From assembly GCF_009759685.1 (NCBI RefSeq), contig NZ_CP046654.1, positions 2,480,001 to 2,544,000 on the forward strand: 64,000 nt of DNA. Reading direction: 5' to 3'. Both the position numbers and the translations under genes were made by a program. Below the pieces are notes generated by a model. That model was not told the DNA's origin. It saw only the letters and a list, made by a program, of their open reading frames with translations, and searched no databases. Within the stretch, counting starts at the first letter, position 1; each line of letters opens with the position of its first letter. Positions 8,904-17,255 of the stretch are shown piece after piece. The stretch comes from Acinetobacter baumannii. GTDB lineage: Bacteria > Pseudomonadota > Gammaproteobacteria > Pseudomonadales > Moraxellaceae.

Positions 8904-8951
8904 AATAAAAAGAGGGTAAATAATAGACTGTAGACGCTATTATTCACCCTC
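8904..8951 (-). terminator. Terminator of the CC0125-type lipoprotein gene
   Basis: Read on the minus strand, a 15-bp near-perfect stem (GAGGGTGAATAATAG with CTATTATTTACCCTC) is followed by TTTTTATTT. It starts 13 bases after the lipoprotein stop. Confidence 0.75.
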
Positions 8952-8964
8952 ATGGTATATATCT

Positions 8965-9453
8965 TTAACGCCAGCTATTCGGAACTTTGAATTTACCTGT
9001 AGGCATTGGAGAACCCAGAACATACTTAACGTTGTAAATTAAACCAGGCAAAACAGTGTTTGGCTTTTCATTAAAGCAAACATAGGTATTGTTTCTGGAT
9101 GGTTTAATTAACTTATATTGTGTACCAGCACTTGAGACATAATAGACACCATTTGGGGTAGTCTTAAGGCCAGCATCAACTTTAGAAATATTTTGATTGT
9201 AACTCTGGCTTGTATTGTTAATAGCTGAGAAATAACTACACCCTAGCGATTTAGATACTTCAGCAGCTTTACGTAATGCGTACTGGTTTGCTATCGATTT
9301 ATGGGTATATCCGTTTACAGATGCGCGTACTTGAAAGACATTATCATCAATAATAGTGGCTTCAACGCCACCAGAAGCCCCCATTTCTTGATAAGGTGTA
9401 GTACAGGCTTGTAAACCAATTGTTGCTAAAGCAGCTAAAAATATCTTTTTCAT
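8965..9453 (-). CDS. Small secreted lipoprotein, CC0125/CC1285-type
   Basis: This 162-residue protein has a lipoprotein signal peptide with lipobox LQAC (Cys17). The mature part carries a GYTHKSIANQYALRKAAEVSKSLGCSYF segment like that of the CC0125/CC1285 family, in which short AAE/C-type motifs are kept. The function is unknown; lipidation would put it in the outer or inner membrane facing the periplasm. It is transcribed in the same direction as the integrase and lies 89 bases after it, with its own terminator. Such genes are common lysogenic cargo, but no role is supported here. Confidence 0.65.
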   Translation of the reverse strand: MKKIFLAALATIGLQACTTPYQEMGASGGVEATIIDDNVFQVRASVNGYTHKSIANQYALRKAAEVSKSLGCSYFSAINNTSQSYNQNISKVDAGLKTTPNGVYYVSSAGTQYKLIKPSRNNTYVCFNEKPNTVLPGLIYNVKYVLGSPMPTGKFKVPNSWR

Positions 9454-9542
9454 AATTTATATAAAGTGATAAATGCGTCACATTAATTTTAACTATTTAG
9501 AAGAATTTTTCAATTACTTAAGGATTTCTTAAAACTTGAGTT

Positions 9543-10916
9543 CTAAAAATCTAGAATTTGGCCTGCCATTTTAAAGTTATCTAACACTTGAATGTGGTGG
9601 TTAATTAATTCTTGAGCCTGATTTCTCGATTCATTTTTCTCGAAATATAAGCGACTTTTGATTAATGCTTTTACTGGTTCAGAAATAATCACGTCTTCAA
9701 TCATATTCATAGCTTTCTTTAAATCATCGAAAGAAACTTGAATATATCCATCAGTCACATCGTTATCATCATCGTCAGTGGTATGGTTAATTAGCCTTTT
9801 AATCGTATAGCTTCCTATGGCCAAGCTGTTCGCGATAGTGCCAAAGGTGCGGCGTAAATCATGGAACGTAAATTCGATACCAGAATTCTCAGTTACTTTG
9901 TCACGTGCTGCTCGGCGGTCTGAAATATGGGAAACACCATTTCTATCGGTAAAGACATATTTGTTATCACCGGCACGTTTTTTTCGTTCACGCATAATGT
10001 GCCAAAGGGTATCACCCATAGGTAGCAAAAGATCCTCATGGTTTTTCGTATTAATAATTTTGATGGTACCAAATTGAAGATCTACATTTTTCCATTCAAC
10101 AGATTCTGCTTCACTACGTCTAAAACCAGTTAGAGCAAGTAAGAATAAAAAGTCTTGGTTTGTGTACGCTCTAAAATCGTTATTTTGTTCACCCATCCAA
10201 TAAGTAGTGGCCACAGCCAATGCCCATGCTTCGCGCTGATCTGCACGAACATGGCCTTTTCTACGTTTAATTTTATTGAAAGCTTTTTCTTCTTTAACGA
10301 TAACAACCGGGTTTTTTATATTTAGAATTTTATTCCCGGACTCATCCTTATACCTGCTAATCGTATGGTTAAAGAGAGCATGTAAAAATTTTGATGCAAG
10401 ATTAGCTCGGGAAGGGCTTGCTTTCGAAAGCTTCAGATGACGATCAATAATCATTGCACTGGTGATTTGGTCAAGTTTTAAATCTTTCCAATCACTAAAG
10501 TAGTTTTCTATGCATCCGTCATAGGCAATTAAAGATGTTTCCGCCAGCTTTTTACGCAATTTATAGTATTGGTAAGCTTCACTAAGGGTAGGGACTAGCT
10601 TTTGTAAGGCATCATTTTGAATTGCTGAAGCTCGTAAATCACGCTTTTGCTTAACTGGATCTACACCTTCATCCATCAAGATAAGAAGCCGTTTAGCTTC
10701 AGTTCTGGCTTGTTCTAATGTATAGACGCCATGTTTTCCAATAACTTTACGTTTAGACTTGCCATTAGGCATTTTCTTTTCAGCAAAATAGCTTTTAGTT
10801 TTGCCCACACATAAGCCAAATCCTATAGTTACTGTATCTCTGTAAAAGATTTGTTTCTCTTCAGACAAAGGAATAGAGTCTATTACCGATTTAGTAAATT
10901 TAATGTGTTGAGCCAT
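9543..10916 (-). CDS. int: Prophage tyrosine integrase
   Basis: This 457-residue site-specific recombinase has an N-terminal DUF4102-like arm-binding domain (FTKSVIDSIP, GKHGVYTLEQARTEAK), a SAM-like core-binding domain (about 110-220), and a C-terminal catalytic domain. The catalytic residues are visible: Arg in LTGFRRSEAE, His-x-x-Arg in FHDLRRTFGT, His in LINHTTDDD and Tyr in DGYIQVS. The frame extends 15 codons upstream, but MAQHIKF at 10916 matches the family start. It integrates and, with an excisionase, excises the prophage. It lies next to the 6S RNA gene, with repeated motifs between, so the attachment site is probably there. Confidence 0.92.
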   Translation of the reverse strand: MAQHIKFTKSVIDSIPLSEEKQIFYRDTVTIGFGLCVGKTKSYFAEKKMPNGKSKRKVIGKHGVYTLEQARTEAKRLLILMDEGVDPVKQKRDLRASAIQNDALQKLVPTLSEAYQYYKLRKKLAETSLIAYDGCIENYFSDWKDLKLDQITSAMIIDRHLKLSKASPSRANLASKFLHALFNHTISRYKDESGNKILNIKNPVVIVKEEKAFNKIKRRKGHVRADQREAWALAVATTYWMGEQNNDFRAYTNQDFLFLLALTGFRRSEAESVEWKNVDLQFGTIKIINTKNHEDLLLPMGDTLWHIMRERKKRAGDNKYVFTDRNGVSHISDRRAARDKVTENSGIEFTFHDLRRTFGTIANSLAIGSYTIKRLINHTTDDDDNDVTDGYIQVSFDDLKKAMNMIEDVIISEPVKALIKSRLYFEKNESRNQAQELINHHIQVLDNFKMAGQILDF

Positions 10917-10925
10917 CTTTAAATT

Positions 10926-11007
10926 AAGCAATACAAAGCAATACCTAACGATACAATACAATAATTGTGAAGTCTATTAAGAGTCTATTTTGAAGGTTTG
11001 GTCTATT
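10926..11007. repeat. Short direct repeats between integrase and 6S RNA, candidate integrase arm sites
   Basis: Two families of repeats are visible. AAGCAATAC occurs twice in tandem at about 10926-10945, followed by CGATACAATAC. GTCTATT occurs three times (10972, 10983 and 11001). Clustered short direct repeats next to an integrase gene are typical of arm-type binding sites of attP. The core site cannot be fixed without the left end of the prophage. Confidence 0.45.
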
Positions 11008-11065
11008 AAAAAAGAGAGTTTTAAGTAGGGGATTTTGTTTTAAGTTATTGTTATCTATTAAAAAT

Positions 11066-11248
11066 AAATGCTCCGAAGATGCCGCTGCATGTCGTTACCC
11101 TTGAACCCTAAAGTTCAAGGTGGAGGTGACGCATACTTGCTGGGTTTCCTACTCGGGGTAGGCATACGCTCTAAATATGCAGAACACCATCCTAAAGAGA
11201 TGATATCGGCTCAGGGGAATCAGACCGGCTGGCGAACATCCCAGAGAC
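11066..11248 (-). ncRNA. ssrS: 6S RNA
   Basis: Read on the minus strand, the segment starts near CTCTGGGATGTTCGCC, contains CCCCTGAGCCGATAT and ACCTTGAAC...GTTCAAGGGTAAC, and ends near GCGGCATCTTCGGAGC. These match the conserved blocks of gammaproteobacterial 6S RNA, and the two ends pair to form its closing stem around an open central bubble. 6S RNA mimics an open promoter and sequesters the sigma70 RNA polymerase in stationary phase. It follows zapA on the same strand, as in other gammaproteobacteria. The usual downstream 5-formyltetrahydrofolate cyclo-ligase gene is displaced by the prophage. End points are approximate. Confidence 0.92.
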
Positions 11249-11254
11249 AGCTTT

Positions 11255-11282
11255 AGTATAACTGATCTGACTTCGTTGGCAA
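11255..11282 (-). promoter_or_regulatory. Sigma70-type promoter of 6S RNA
   Basis: On the minus strand, TTGCCA (11282-11277), a 16-base spacer and TATACT (11260-11255) lie about seven bases before the inferred 6S RNA 5' end. Confidence 0.55.
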
Positions 11283-11343
11283 TCATCTGAGCCTATCGAA
11301 CTGTAAACTTACTTTGCGTTTGATGAAGCTTTATGCGAATTGT

Positions 11344-11628
11344 TTACACTATTTGTTCAACATCTTCCAAAATAGTCTGGAGTAAACGTTCACAATGCGC
11401 ATATTCTTGCAAAGATTTATTTAAACTTAATACTTCTTGAGTAAGCTGTAGAGCTACCATGATGACAAGTTTATTATGCTCAACACGAGGGGCACTACGA
11501 CGCATATCATTGAATTTTTCATTGAGAAGCTCAGCTGCACGTTCAAGTTCTTCTCTTTTATCCGAAGTCGTTGCAAGCCTAAAAGTTTGTTCAATCAGCC
11601 GAAGCTCTACCATGACTTGTTCACTCAT
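11344..11628 (-). CDS. zapA: Cell division protein ZapA
   Basis: This 94-residue protein fits the ZapA family in length and pattern: VELRLIEQTFRLATTSDKREELERAAELLNEKF, then HNKLVIMVALQLTQEVLSL and a C-terminal helix. ZapA forms tetramers that cross-link FtsZ filaments at midcell. Its start overlaps the stop of the upstream coiled-coil gene (ATGA), so the pair is probably translated together, and the 6S RNA gene follows on the same strand, as in E. coli. Confidence 0.9.
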   Translation of the reverse strand: MSEQVMVELRLIEQTFRLATTSDKREELERAAELLNEKFNDMRRSAPRVEHNKLVIMVALQLTQEVLSLNKSLQEYAHCERLLQTILEDVEQIV

Positions 11629-12185
11629 GATTGTGTCTCCTCACCAGCTTCAGCATTTGGATGAGCAAGTTGCTGAATTTCTTGCGCATGTTGATCTTGA
11701 GCAGTACCTAAAATTGCTAAACGTTGAATGATGGCTTCAACTTTTGCTTTGGCAAGTTCATTTTTTTGTAACAAACGGTCACGATCTTGCTGCAAGTCGT
11801 GTAACTCTTGTTGAGTTTGACGTTGCTGTGACTGAAGTTTTTCTTTGGTAACACGTAATTCATTACGCTCTGCCAAAATTTCCTGAAAACGATTTTTTAA
11901 ATCGGTCGTACTTTTTTCTAGGCGGCTGTAACGCTCTGCAAGTGTGTTAGCATCTTGATTCAATTGTTGAAATTGGCCTTGTAACTGAGTGAGTTGCTCA
12001 GTTAATGTCTCAATTTCCTCTTGTTTTTTAGTGATGATGCTATTTTTTTGCACAACTTGTGCGTGATGCTCTGTTTCAGCCAGTTCTTTAGCTTCCGAGA
12101 GAGCAGAATTTTCACTCTCTAGATGATGTAAGCGTGTTTTTAAAACGCCAATATGCGCTTGTAGACGCTGTAATTGTTCTAACAT
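11625..12185 (-). CDS. Coiled-coil protein upstream of zapA (ZapB/TIGR02449-like context)
   Basis: This 186-residue protein is almost entirely coiled coil from residue 3 to about 165, rich in Gln, Glu and Leu, with a polar tail. ATG 12185 (MLEQLQRLQAHIG) is preferred; the frame opens nine codons earlier without a better start. In other gammaproteobacteria short coiled-coil proteins of ZapB/TIGR02449 type precede zapA, and this one is longer. A role with ZapA at the Z-ring is inferred only from the overlapping gene pair. Confidence 0.6.
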   Translation of the reverse strand: MLEQLQRLQAHIGVLKTRLHHLESENSALSEAKELAETEHHAQVVQKNSIITKKQEEIETLTEQLTQLQGQFQQLNQDANTLAERYSRLEKSTTDLKNRFQEILAERNELRVTKEKLQSQQRQTQQELHDLQQDRDRLLQKNELAKAKVEAIIQRLAILGTAQDQHAQEIQQLAHPNAEAGEETQS

Positions 12186-12249
12186 AACGAGGTCGCACAG
12201 AATTGCAATCAAAGGTAATATATACGAAGTATAGAGATTGGATAAACGA

Positions 12250-12882
12250 ATGCAAGACGATATTTCAGGCTGGACAGAATGGAACGCTCATTTTGAAGGA
12301 ATTGAAGAAATTTCAAGCCCTAGTGAGTTACATGGTTTATTAACAGGTATTGTTTGTGTGACAGAAGCGCCTACGCGTGAAGAATGGACACAAATCTTAA
12401 CAACTCTTAATGTGCCTGAGTTAAATGAAGAAGCTTTAGCGCTTTTAACAGATGAAGCAGAAGATGTAGCACATGCATTATCGGAAGATGAATTGGACTA
12501 TTTGCCAATGCTTCCAGATGATGAACATCTTCTTCAAGACCGTGTACAAGCGTTGTCAGATTGGTGTGCTGGCGTTGTGCTCGGTTTTGGTTTGGCCTCG
12601 GGACATGTTCGTACAGATGAGCGTGAATTGATCGAACATTTGCAAGATGTTGCAGCAGTAGAATTTGAAGACTCTGATAACGACGAAGAAGGCGAAAGCA
12701 GTTACGAAGAATTGTATGAATTTGTACGCCTTATTCCAGTGAGCTTATCTATTGGTAGAAAGAAAGTAACAGTGGCTGAAAGTTCATTGTTGAAAAACTT
12801 TTATGCAAAAAGTAAAACTTCTACTGTAGGCACCGCAGATCAAAATATTGTAGAAATGTTTACACCACATCGCCCAAGTTAA
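12250..12882 (+). CDS. UPF0149 / YgfB family protein
   Basis: This 210-residue acidic protein matches the YgfB/UPF0149 family: SSPSELHGLLTGIVC near the start, LSDWCAGVVLGFGLASG in the middle and a YEELYEFVRLIP segment near the end. YgfB in Pseudomonas affects the AmpDh3/alginate-regulator pathway; the general role is not settled. It stands first in the ygfB-pepP-ubiH-ubiI gene order, divergent from the zapA unit. ATG 12250 is chosen; an in-frame TTG at 12238 is less likely. Confidence 0.85.
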   Translation: MQDDISGWTEWNAHFEGIEEISSPSELHGLLTGIVCVTEAPTREEWTQILTTLNVPELNEEALALLTDEAEDVAHALSEDELDYLPMLPDDEHLLQDRVQALSDWCAGVVLGFGLASGHVRTDERELIEHLQDVAAVEFEDSDNDEEGESSYEELYEFVRLIPVSLSIGRKKVTVAESSLLKNFYAKSKTSTVGTADQNIVEMFTPHRPS

Positions 12883-12949
12883 TTGAGGCGATGTGTTATT
12901 GGCTGTGTTTAATTTTTTGACTTTAAAATTCTAAATCAAGTAGATCATT

Positions 12950-14272
12950 ATGAAATTGCCTCAAGCTGATTTTCAACATCGCAGAAACCGTCTAGCAGAA
13001 AAAATGGGTCCAAACAGCATTGCGATTATTGCGACGCGTGAGGAAATGTACCGTAATCGTGATGCGGATTATAAATTCCGTGCCGATAGTAGTTTTTTCT
13101 ATTTGACGGGTTTTGCAGAGCCTGAGGCAGTGGCTGTCATTGAAACCTTCGAAGATGCTACAGACTATAGCTATAGTCTTTTTTGCCGTGAACGTAATCG
13201 CGAGATGGAAATCTGGAATGGTTATCGTGCAGGAATTGACGGCGCAATTGAAGAGTACGAAGCAGATGAAGCTTATGCAATTGATCTGCTTGATGAAGAA
13301 ATTATTGAAAAATTATTAAATAAAGAGCGTCTTTATTATCGAATCGGACACAATGCTGGATTTGATGCCAGAGTAAGCCAATGGATCAAAAAAGCGAATG
13401 CCGAGCATCGTCATGAAGCCGCTCCAGCCCAGTTAGTTCAACTTGATCGCATTATTGATGAAATGCGGTTAATTAAATCACCGCAAGAAATTGAGCTGAT
13501 GCAAATTGCTTCAACAATTAGTGCTAAGGCACATACTCGTGCAATGCAAACTGTTCGCCCCGGCATGATGGAATATGCATTAGAAGCCGAGCTCAATTAT
13601 ATATTTGGGCAAAACGGCTGTGTGCCTTCTTACAACAGTATTGTTGGTGGCGGTGCCAATGCTTGTATTTTGCACTATGTTGAAAATAACCAAGCTCTTA
13701 AAGACGGTGATTTGGTTTTAATTGATGCTGCATGTGAATATGAGTTCTATGCATCGGATATTACCCGTACTTTTCCTGTAAACGGGAAATTTAGCCCCGA
13801 ACAAAAAGCATTGTATGAAGTGGTATTAGCCTCTCAATATGTGGCGATTGATGCAGTACGTATAGGTAACTCATACCGTGAGCCTCATGAGGTGGCAGTC
13901 AAAATTTTAACGGAAGGCTTAGTTGATTTAGGTTTGCTCAAAGGTGATGTGAGTGAGCTGATTGAAACAGAAGCCTATCGTCAATTTTATATGCATGGTA
14001 CAGGCCACTGGTTAGGTATGGATGTACATGATGTCGGTTCTTATAAAAAAGATGACGACTGGCGCCAATATGAAGAGGGCATGGTTGTTACTGTCGAACC
14101 AGGTTTATACATTGCACCAGATGACGAAACTGTAGATAAAAAATGGCGTGGTATTGGCATTCGTATTGAAGATGATGTGGTCGCAACGTCAAAAGGCCCA
14201 CGAGTTTTAACTGCCGATGTAGTTAAAGATATTGCAGACATTGAACATTTAATGGCGCAAGCTAAAGCATAA
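12950..14272 (+). CDS. pepP: Xaa-Pro aminopeptidase
   Basis: This 440-residue M24B metallopeptidase has an N-terminal creatinase-like domain (about 1-170) and a pita-bread catalytic domain. The five metal ligands are visible: Asp in LIDAACEYEFYASDITRTFP (two Asp), His in HGTGHWLGMDVHD, Glu in VTVEPGLYI and Glu in GIRIEDDV. It removes N-terminal residues that precede proline in cytoplasmic peptides. It is the second gene of the conserved ygfB-pepP-ubiH-ubiI cluster. Confidence 0.95.
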   Translation: MKLPQADFQHRRNRLAEKMGPNSIAIIATREEMYRNRDADYKFRADSSFFYLTGFAEPEAVAVIETFEDATDYSYSLFCRERNREMEIWNGYRAGIDGAIEEYEADEAYAIDLLDEEIIEKLLNKERLYYRIGHNAGFDARVSQWIKKANAEHRHEAAPAQLVQLDRIIDEMRLIKSPQEIELMQIASTISAKAHTRAMQTVRPGMMEYALEAELNYIFGQNGCVPSYNSIVGGGANACILHYVENNQALKDGDLVLIDAACEYEFYASDITRTFPVNGKFSPEQKALYEVVLASQYVAIDAVRIGNSYREPHEVAVKILTEGLVDLGLLKGDVSELIETEAYRQFYMHGTGHWLGMDVHDVGSYKKDDDWRQYEEGMVVTVEPGLYIAPDDETVDKKWRGIGIRIEDDVVATSKGPRVLTADVVKDIADIEHLMAQAKA

Positions 14273-14302
14273 TTAAACGTATTCGCCAAAGGAGCAAACT
14301 CG

Positions 14303-15511
14303 ATGCAACAACAAGTGATTATTGTAGGTGGGGGTATGGTGGGTTTGAGCCTTTCCCTCATGCTGGCGAAGGCTAATATCGCAGTCAAGCTATTAGAAGC
14401 TGTGAAATACCCAAACTATGATGATCAGAATGTTGCCCCTTACCATTCTAGTTTCGATGCACGTAATACGGCTTTATCACGTCGTAGTGTACAGATTTAT
14501 CAGAAGCTAGGGTTATGGGATGCATTACAACAACATGCTACCCCAATTTTGCAGGTTCACATTACTGAGCAAGGCAGTTTTGGTAAAGCACGTTTAGTTG
14601 CAGAACAAGAAAAAGTCGAAAGCTTTGGACAAGTCATTGAGAATGCGTGGCTCGGTCGTGTTTTATTAACTCAAGTACGCCAACAACCTTTGATTGAGCT
14701 AATTGATGGCGTACAAGTCACTGCCTTAACTCAAGATGCTGAACAAGTATATATCGAAGCTCAGCGCGGTGATGAAATTTTAAAGCTTGAGTCAAAATTA
14801 TTAATTGCAGCAGATGGGCGTGATTCTTTCTGTCGTCAAGCAATTGGTGTGGGTGTCGATGTCCACGACTATGATCAGGTTGCGATCGTTACGACTGTTC
14901 AGACTTCAAAACCGCATGAGCATGTAGGATTTGAGCGTTTTAGTGCATTAGGGCCTTTAGCTTTGTTGCCATTACCGGGTGAATACCGTCGCTCAGTGGT
15001 ATGGCCTGTTAAAAAAGGCACTGAAGGTGAGTGGTTGGGCGAAGAAAACGACCAACACTTTTTAGATGCTTTGCAAAAAACTTATGGTGACAGAGCGGGT
15101 AAATTTGAAAAAACGGGTAAACGCTTTAGTTATCCGCTTTCACAAGTGCTTGCGCATAAACAAGCTGTTGGACGCGTTATTTTAATGGGTAATGCAGCGC
15201 ATACAATCCATCCTGTTGCTGGGCAAGGTTTTAATTTATGTCTGCGTGATGCAGATGTATTGCTGCGTTATTTAGTGAACCAGTTAAGCGCATCTGATGA
15301 TATTGGTAACCCAGATAATTTACTTGCCTATGAACAAGCCCGTTTATCTGACCAGCAGCGAGTAATTAAATTCTGCGATACCGTAGTTCGGGGCTTTAGT
15401 AACCAAAACCCATTATTAAAATTAATCCGTAATACGGGATTAATTGCATTTGATGTCATTCCGGGTGTGAAGCCACTGGTAGCAAACTATGCAATGGGGT
15501 TAAAAGCATGA
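14303..15511 (+). CDS. ubiH: 2-octaprenyl-6-methoxyphenol hydroxylase UbiH
   Basis: This 402-residue FAD-dependent monooxygenase has the dinucleotide motif IIVGGGMVGLSLSLMLAKA at the start, a DGRDSFCR motif mid-chain, and GNAAHTIHPVAGQGFNLCLRDA near residue 295, which are the three FAD/NADPH motifs of the UbiH/COQ6 family. It hydroxylates the ring of the ubiquinone precursor. A good ribosome site (AAAGGAGCAAAC) precedes ATG 14303. Its stop overlaps the next hydroxylase start by four bases. Confidence 0.92.
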   Translation: MQQQVIIVGGGMVGLSLSLMLAKANIAVKLLEAVKYPNYDDQNVAPYHSSFDARNTALSRRSVQIYQKLGLWDALQQHATPILQVHITEQGSFGKARLVAEQEKVESFGQVIENAWLGRVLLTQVRQQPLIELIDGVQVTALTQDAEQVYIEAQRGDEILKLESKLLIAADGRDSFCRQAIGVGVDVHDYDQVAIVTTVQTSKPHEHVGFERFSALGPLALLPLPGEYRRSVVWPVKKGTEGEWLGEENDQHFLDALQKTYGDRAGKFEKTGKRFSYPLSQVLAHKQAVGRVILMGNAAHTIHPVAGQGFNLCLRDADVLLRYLVNQLSASDDIGNPDNLLAYEQARLSDQQRVIKFCDTVVRGFSNQNPLLKLIRNTGLIAFDVIPGVKPLVANYAMGLKA

Positions 15512-16740
15512 GTGAAGTGTTAGATGTCGTCATTGTTGGTGGTGGACTAGTTGGTGGCTTAACTGCTTTATTACTTGCACAAGGTGGTGTACAGCCTACC
15601 GTGCTTGATGCTGCCCCTGTACTTGATGTTGAAAAAACATTAAGCGTGATGAATCCACGTGTTTTAGCACTTAGCCAAGCGACGATTCATTTACTTAAAA
15701 CAGTCAATGTTTGGGATGATCTGGCACGTCAAATGCCTTATACCGGCATGCAAGTGTGGAACTTAAATGGCTATGGTGAAATTAATTTTGGCCATGAGTC
15801 TGTGCAAAGACCAATGCCAGAGCAAGCCTTGGGTTCTATGGTTGAGCCAAGTGTATTGAATGTTGCGATTCAACAAAAAATGCTTGAGCAGTTAACAGAT
15901 TATCGTACTCAAGTTCGTGTTACCCGTATTGAGCAAGGTGTTGGGTGTTGGCATATTCAATTGGCAGATGGCGCGACACTTAAAACTAAACTGCTTATTG
16001 GTGCTGATGGCGCCAATTCATTTGTACGTGAGCAAGCCTTTATTGATCTAGATGTACTAGATTACAAACAAGCAGCGATTAGCTGTGCGATAAAAACGTC
16101 TAAGCCTCATCATTATGTTGCTCGGCAAATCTTTTTACCTACTGGACCTTTGGCATATTTGCCGATGGCGAGTCTTGAAGAAAGTGAAAATGGCTACTGG
16201 CAGTCCATTGTCTGGACACTACCAGATGATTATGCCGATGAATATTCGGCTTTAAGTGATAGCGAGTTTATGCAGCTTTTAACTCGAGAAAGCCAACATA
16301 TGTTGGGTGAAGTGTTAGATGTTCGTTCAAGAGCACAATTTCCATTGAAAGCGCGCGCTGCAAAACAATACGTTAAAGCTGGTCTAGCCCTAATCGGTGA
16401 TGCAGCTCATGTGATTCATCCACTTGCTGGACAAGGGGTGAATATTGGTTGTTTAGATGCAGCTGTACTCTGTGATGCACTATTGCATGATTTAGGTCGT
16501 GGTGTATGGGCGCATGAACAAACCTTAATGCGTTATGAACACCGCCGTAAAGGACAGAATGATGCGATGATGCATAGTATGTCGGCAATTGGTTGGCTAG
16601 AAAGCAGTGAGCTATTTCCATTGATTTGGGCCCGGAATGTGGGACTCAAGCAAGTTGAACAAATTTCGTTCTTAAAAGAGAGTTTTATGCAACAAGCAAA
16701 TGGTTTAGGGGCTTTACAAAACACCCAGTATAGTCGTTAA
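15508..16740 (+). CDS. ubiI: FAD-dependent ubiquinone hydroxylase, UbiI/VisC type
   Basis: The 410-residue paralogue of UbiH carries VVIVGGGLVGGLTALLLAQGG, GADGANSFVREQA and GDAAHVIHPLAGQGVNIGCLDA. It follows ubiH with an ATGA overlap, the same order as ubiH-ubiI (visC) in E. coli, where UbiI adds the C5 hydroxyl in aerobic ubiquinone synthesis. In Acinetobacter the split of tasks between UbiI and UbiF types cannot be told from sequence alone. Confidence 0.85.
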   Translation: MSEVLDVVIVGGGLVGGLTALLLAQGGVQPTVLDAAPVLDVEKTLSVMNPRVLALSQATIHLLKTVNVWDDLARQMPYTGMQVWNLNGYGEINFGHESVQRPMPEQALGSMVEPSVLNVAIQQKMLEQLTDYRTQVRVTRIEQGVGCWHIQLADGATLKTKLLIGADGANSFVREQAFIDLDVLDYKQAAISCAIKTSKPHHYVARQIFLPTGPLAYLPMASLEESENGYWQSIVWTLPDDYADEYSALSDSEFMQLLTRESQHMLGEVLDVRSRAQFPLKARAAKQYVKAGLALIGDAAHVIHPLAGQGVNIGCLDAAVLCDALLHDLGRGVWAHEQTLMRYEHRRKGQNDAMMHSMSAIGWLESSELFPLIWARNVGLKQVEQISFLKESFMQQANGLGALQNTQYSR

Positions 16741-16949
16741 AATAATTACGAAGTTTATGCTCTACTGATCTAAATAAATATCAGTAGATATTTTTTAAAC
16801 AATCATTTATATATCATTACCAATTCGGTCAGAAAAGATACGGATTTGACCAATTTGGCTCTTTGCTAAATGCAAAGAGATTGCTAAATTTCTGAGGTCT
16901 TGAAGACCATAGCGATGATGCAATACAAATCATTGTGGGGAGTGTAAAA

Positions 16950-17201
16950 ATGACAGATATCAATGATTATGAAGATGCAGAAGATTCTGCTGTAGATGAA
17001 GATGAAGCCAAAGCGGCTGAAAGTGGTGCAGCTGATGAAGAAGCAGGCAACTTAACTGATGCCGATCTTGCAGAAGCAGAAACACTTACCGTAACCGCGA
17101 AACAAAAACAACGCCAAGCGTTGGAAGATGAAGTCGCTGCGTTTTTAGCTCGTGGCGGAAGAATCACAGAAGTTCCACCAGATGAACATAGCGATCGTTA
17201 A
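16950..17201 (+). CDS. SutA-like RNA polymerase-associated regulator
   Basis: This 83-residue protein has a very acidic, disordered N-terminal half and a C-terminal TAKQKQRQALEDEVAAFLARGGRITEVPP segment. That segment closely follows the pattern of Pseudomonas SutA (AKQK-R-AL, then FL-RGG), which binds RNA polymerase and promotes transcription in slow-growing cells. ATG 16950 follows TGGGGAGTG. It stands alone, with a terminator after it. The call rests on the C-terminal motif and acidity. Confidence 0.65.
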   Translation: MTDINDYEDAEDSAVDEDEAKAAESGAADEEAGNLTDADLAEAETLTVTAKQKQRQALEDEVAAFLARGGRITEVPPDEHSDR

Positions 17202-17205
17202 TATT

Positions 17206-17236
17206 AAAAAAGCATCACTTGAGTGATGCTTTTTTA
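17206..17236. terminator. Bidirectional terminator
   Basis: The stem AAAAAAGCATCACTT / GAGTGATGCTTTTTT is a near-perfect inverted repeat between two convergent genes. Confidence 0.8.
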
Positions 17237-17255
17237 TTGCCCGTTTTATGATGAT

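Larger units (their letters stand above)
1..11065. mobile_element. Right end of a prophage integrated beside the 6S RNA gene
   Basis: The segment runs from a tail-tip protein through a holin/endolysin lysis module and non-phage cargo to a tyrosine integrase that reads away from the 3' end of the 6S RNA gene. Structural and lysis genes are on the plus strand and the integrase on the minus strand, as in lambda-like prophages. The left end and its attachment site lie outside the window, so the element cannot be delimited. The right boundary is inferred from the 6S RNA 3' end near 11066. Confidence 0.85.

Noticed and set aside
11068..11256. Open reading frame of 62 codons on the plus strand
   Set aside because: It runs antisense through the whole of the 6S RNA gene, whose conserved blocks explain the sequence.
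16967..17167. Minus-strand Ala/Ser-rich frame
   Set aside because: It is the antisense of the acidic, repetitive SutA-like gene; such frames arise from codon bias.
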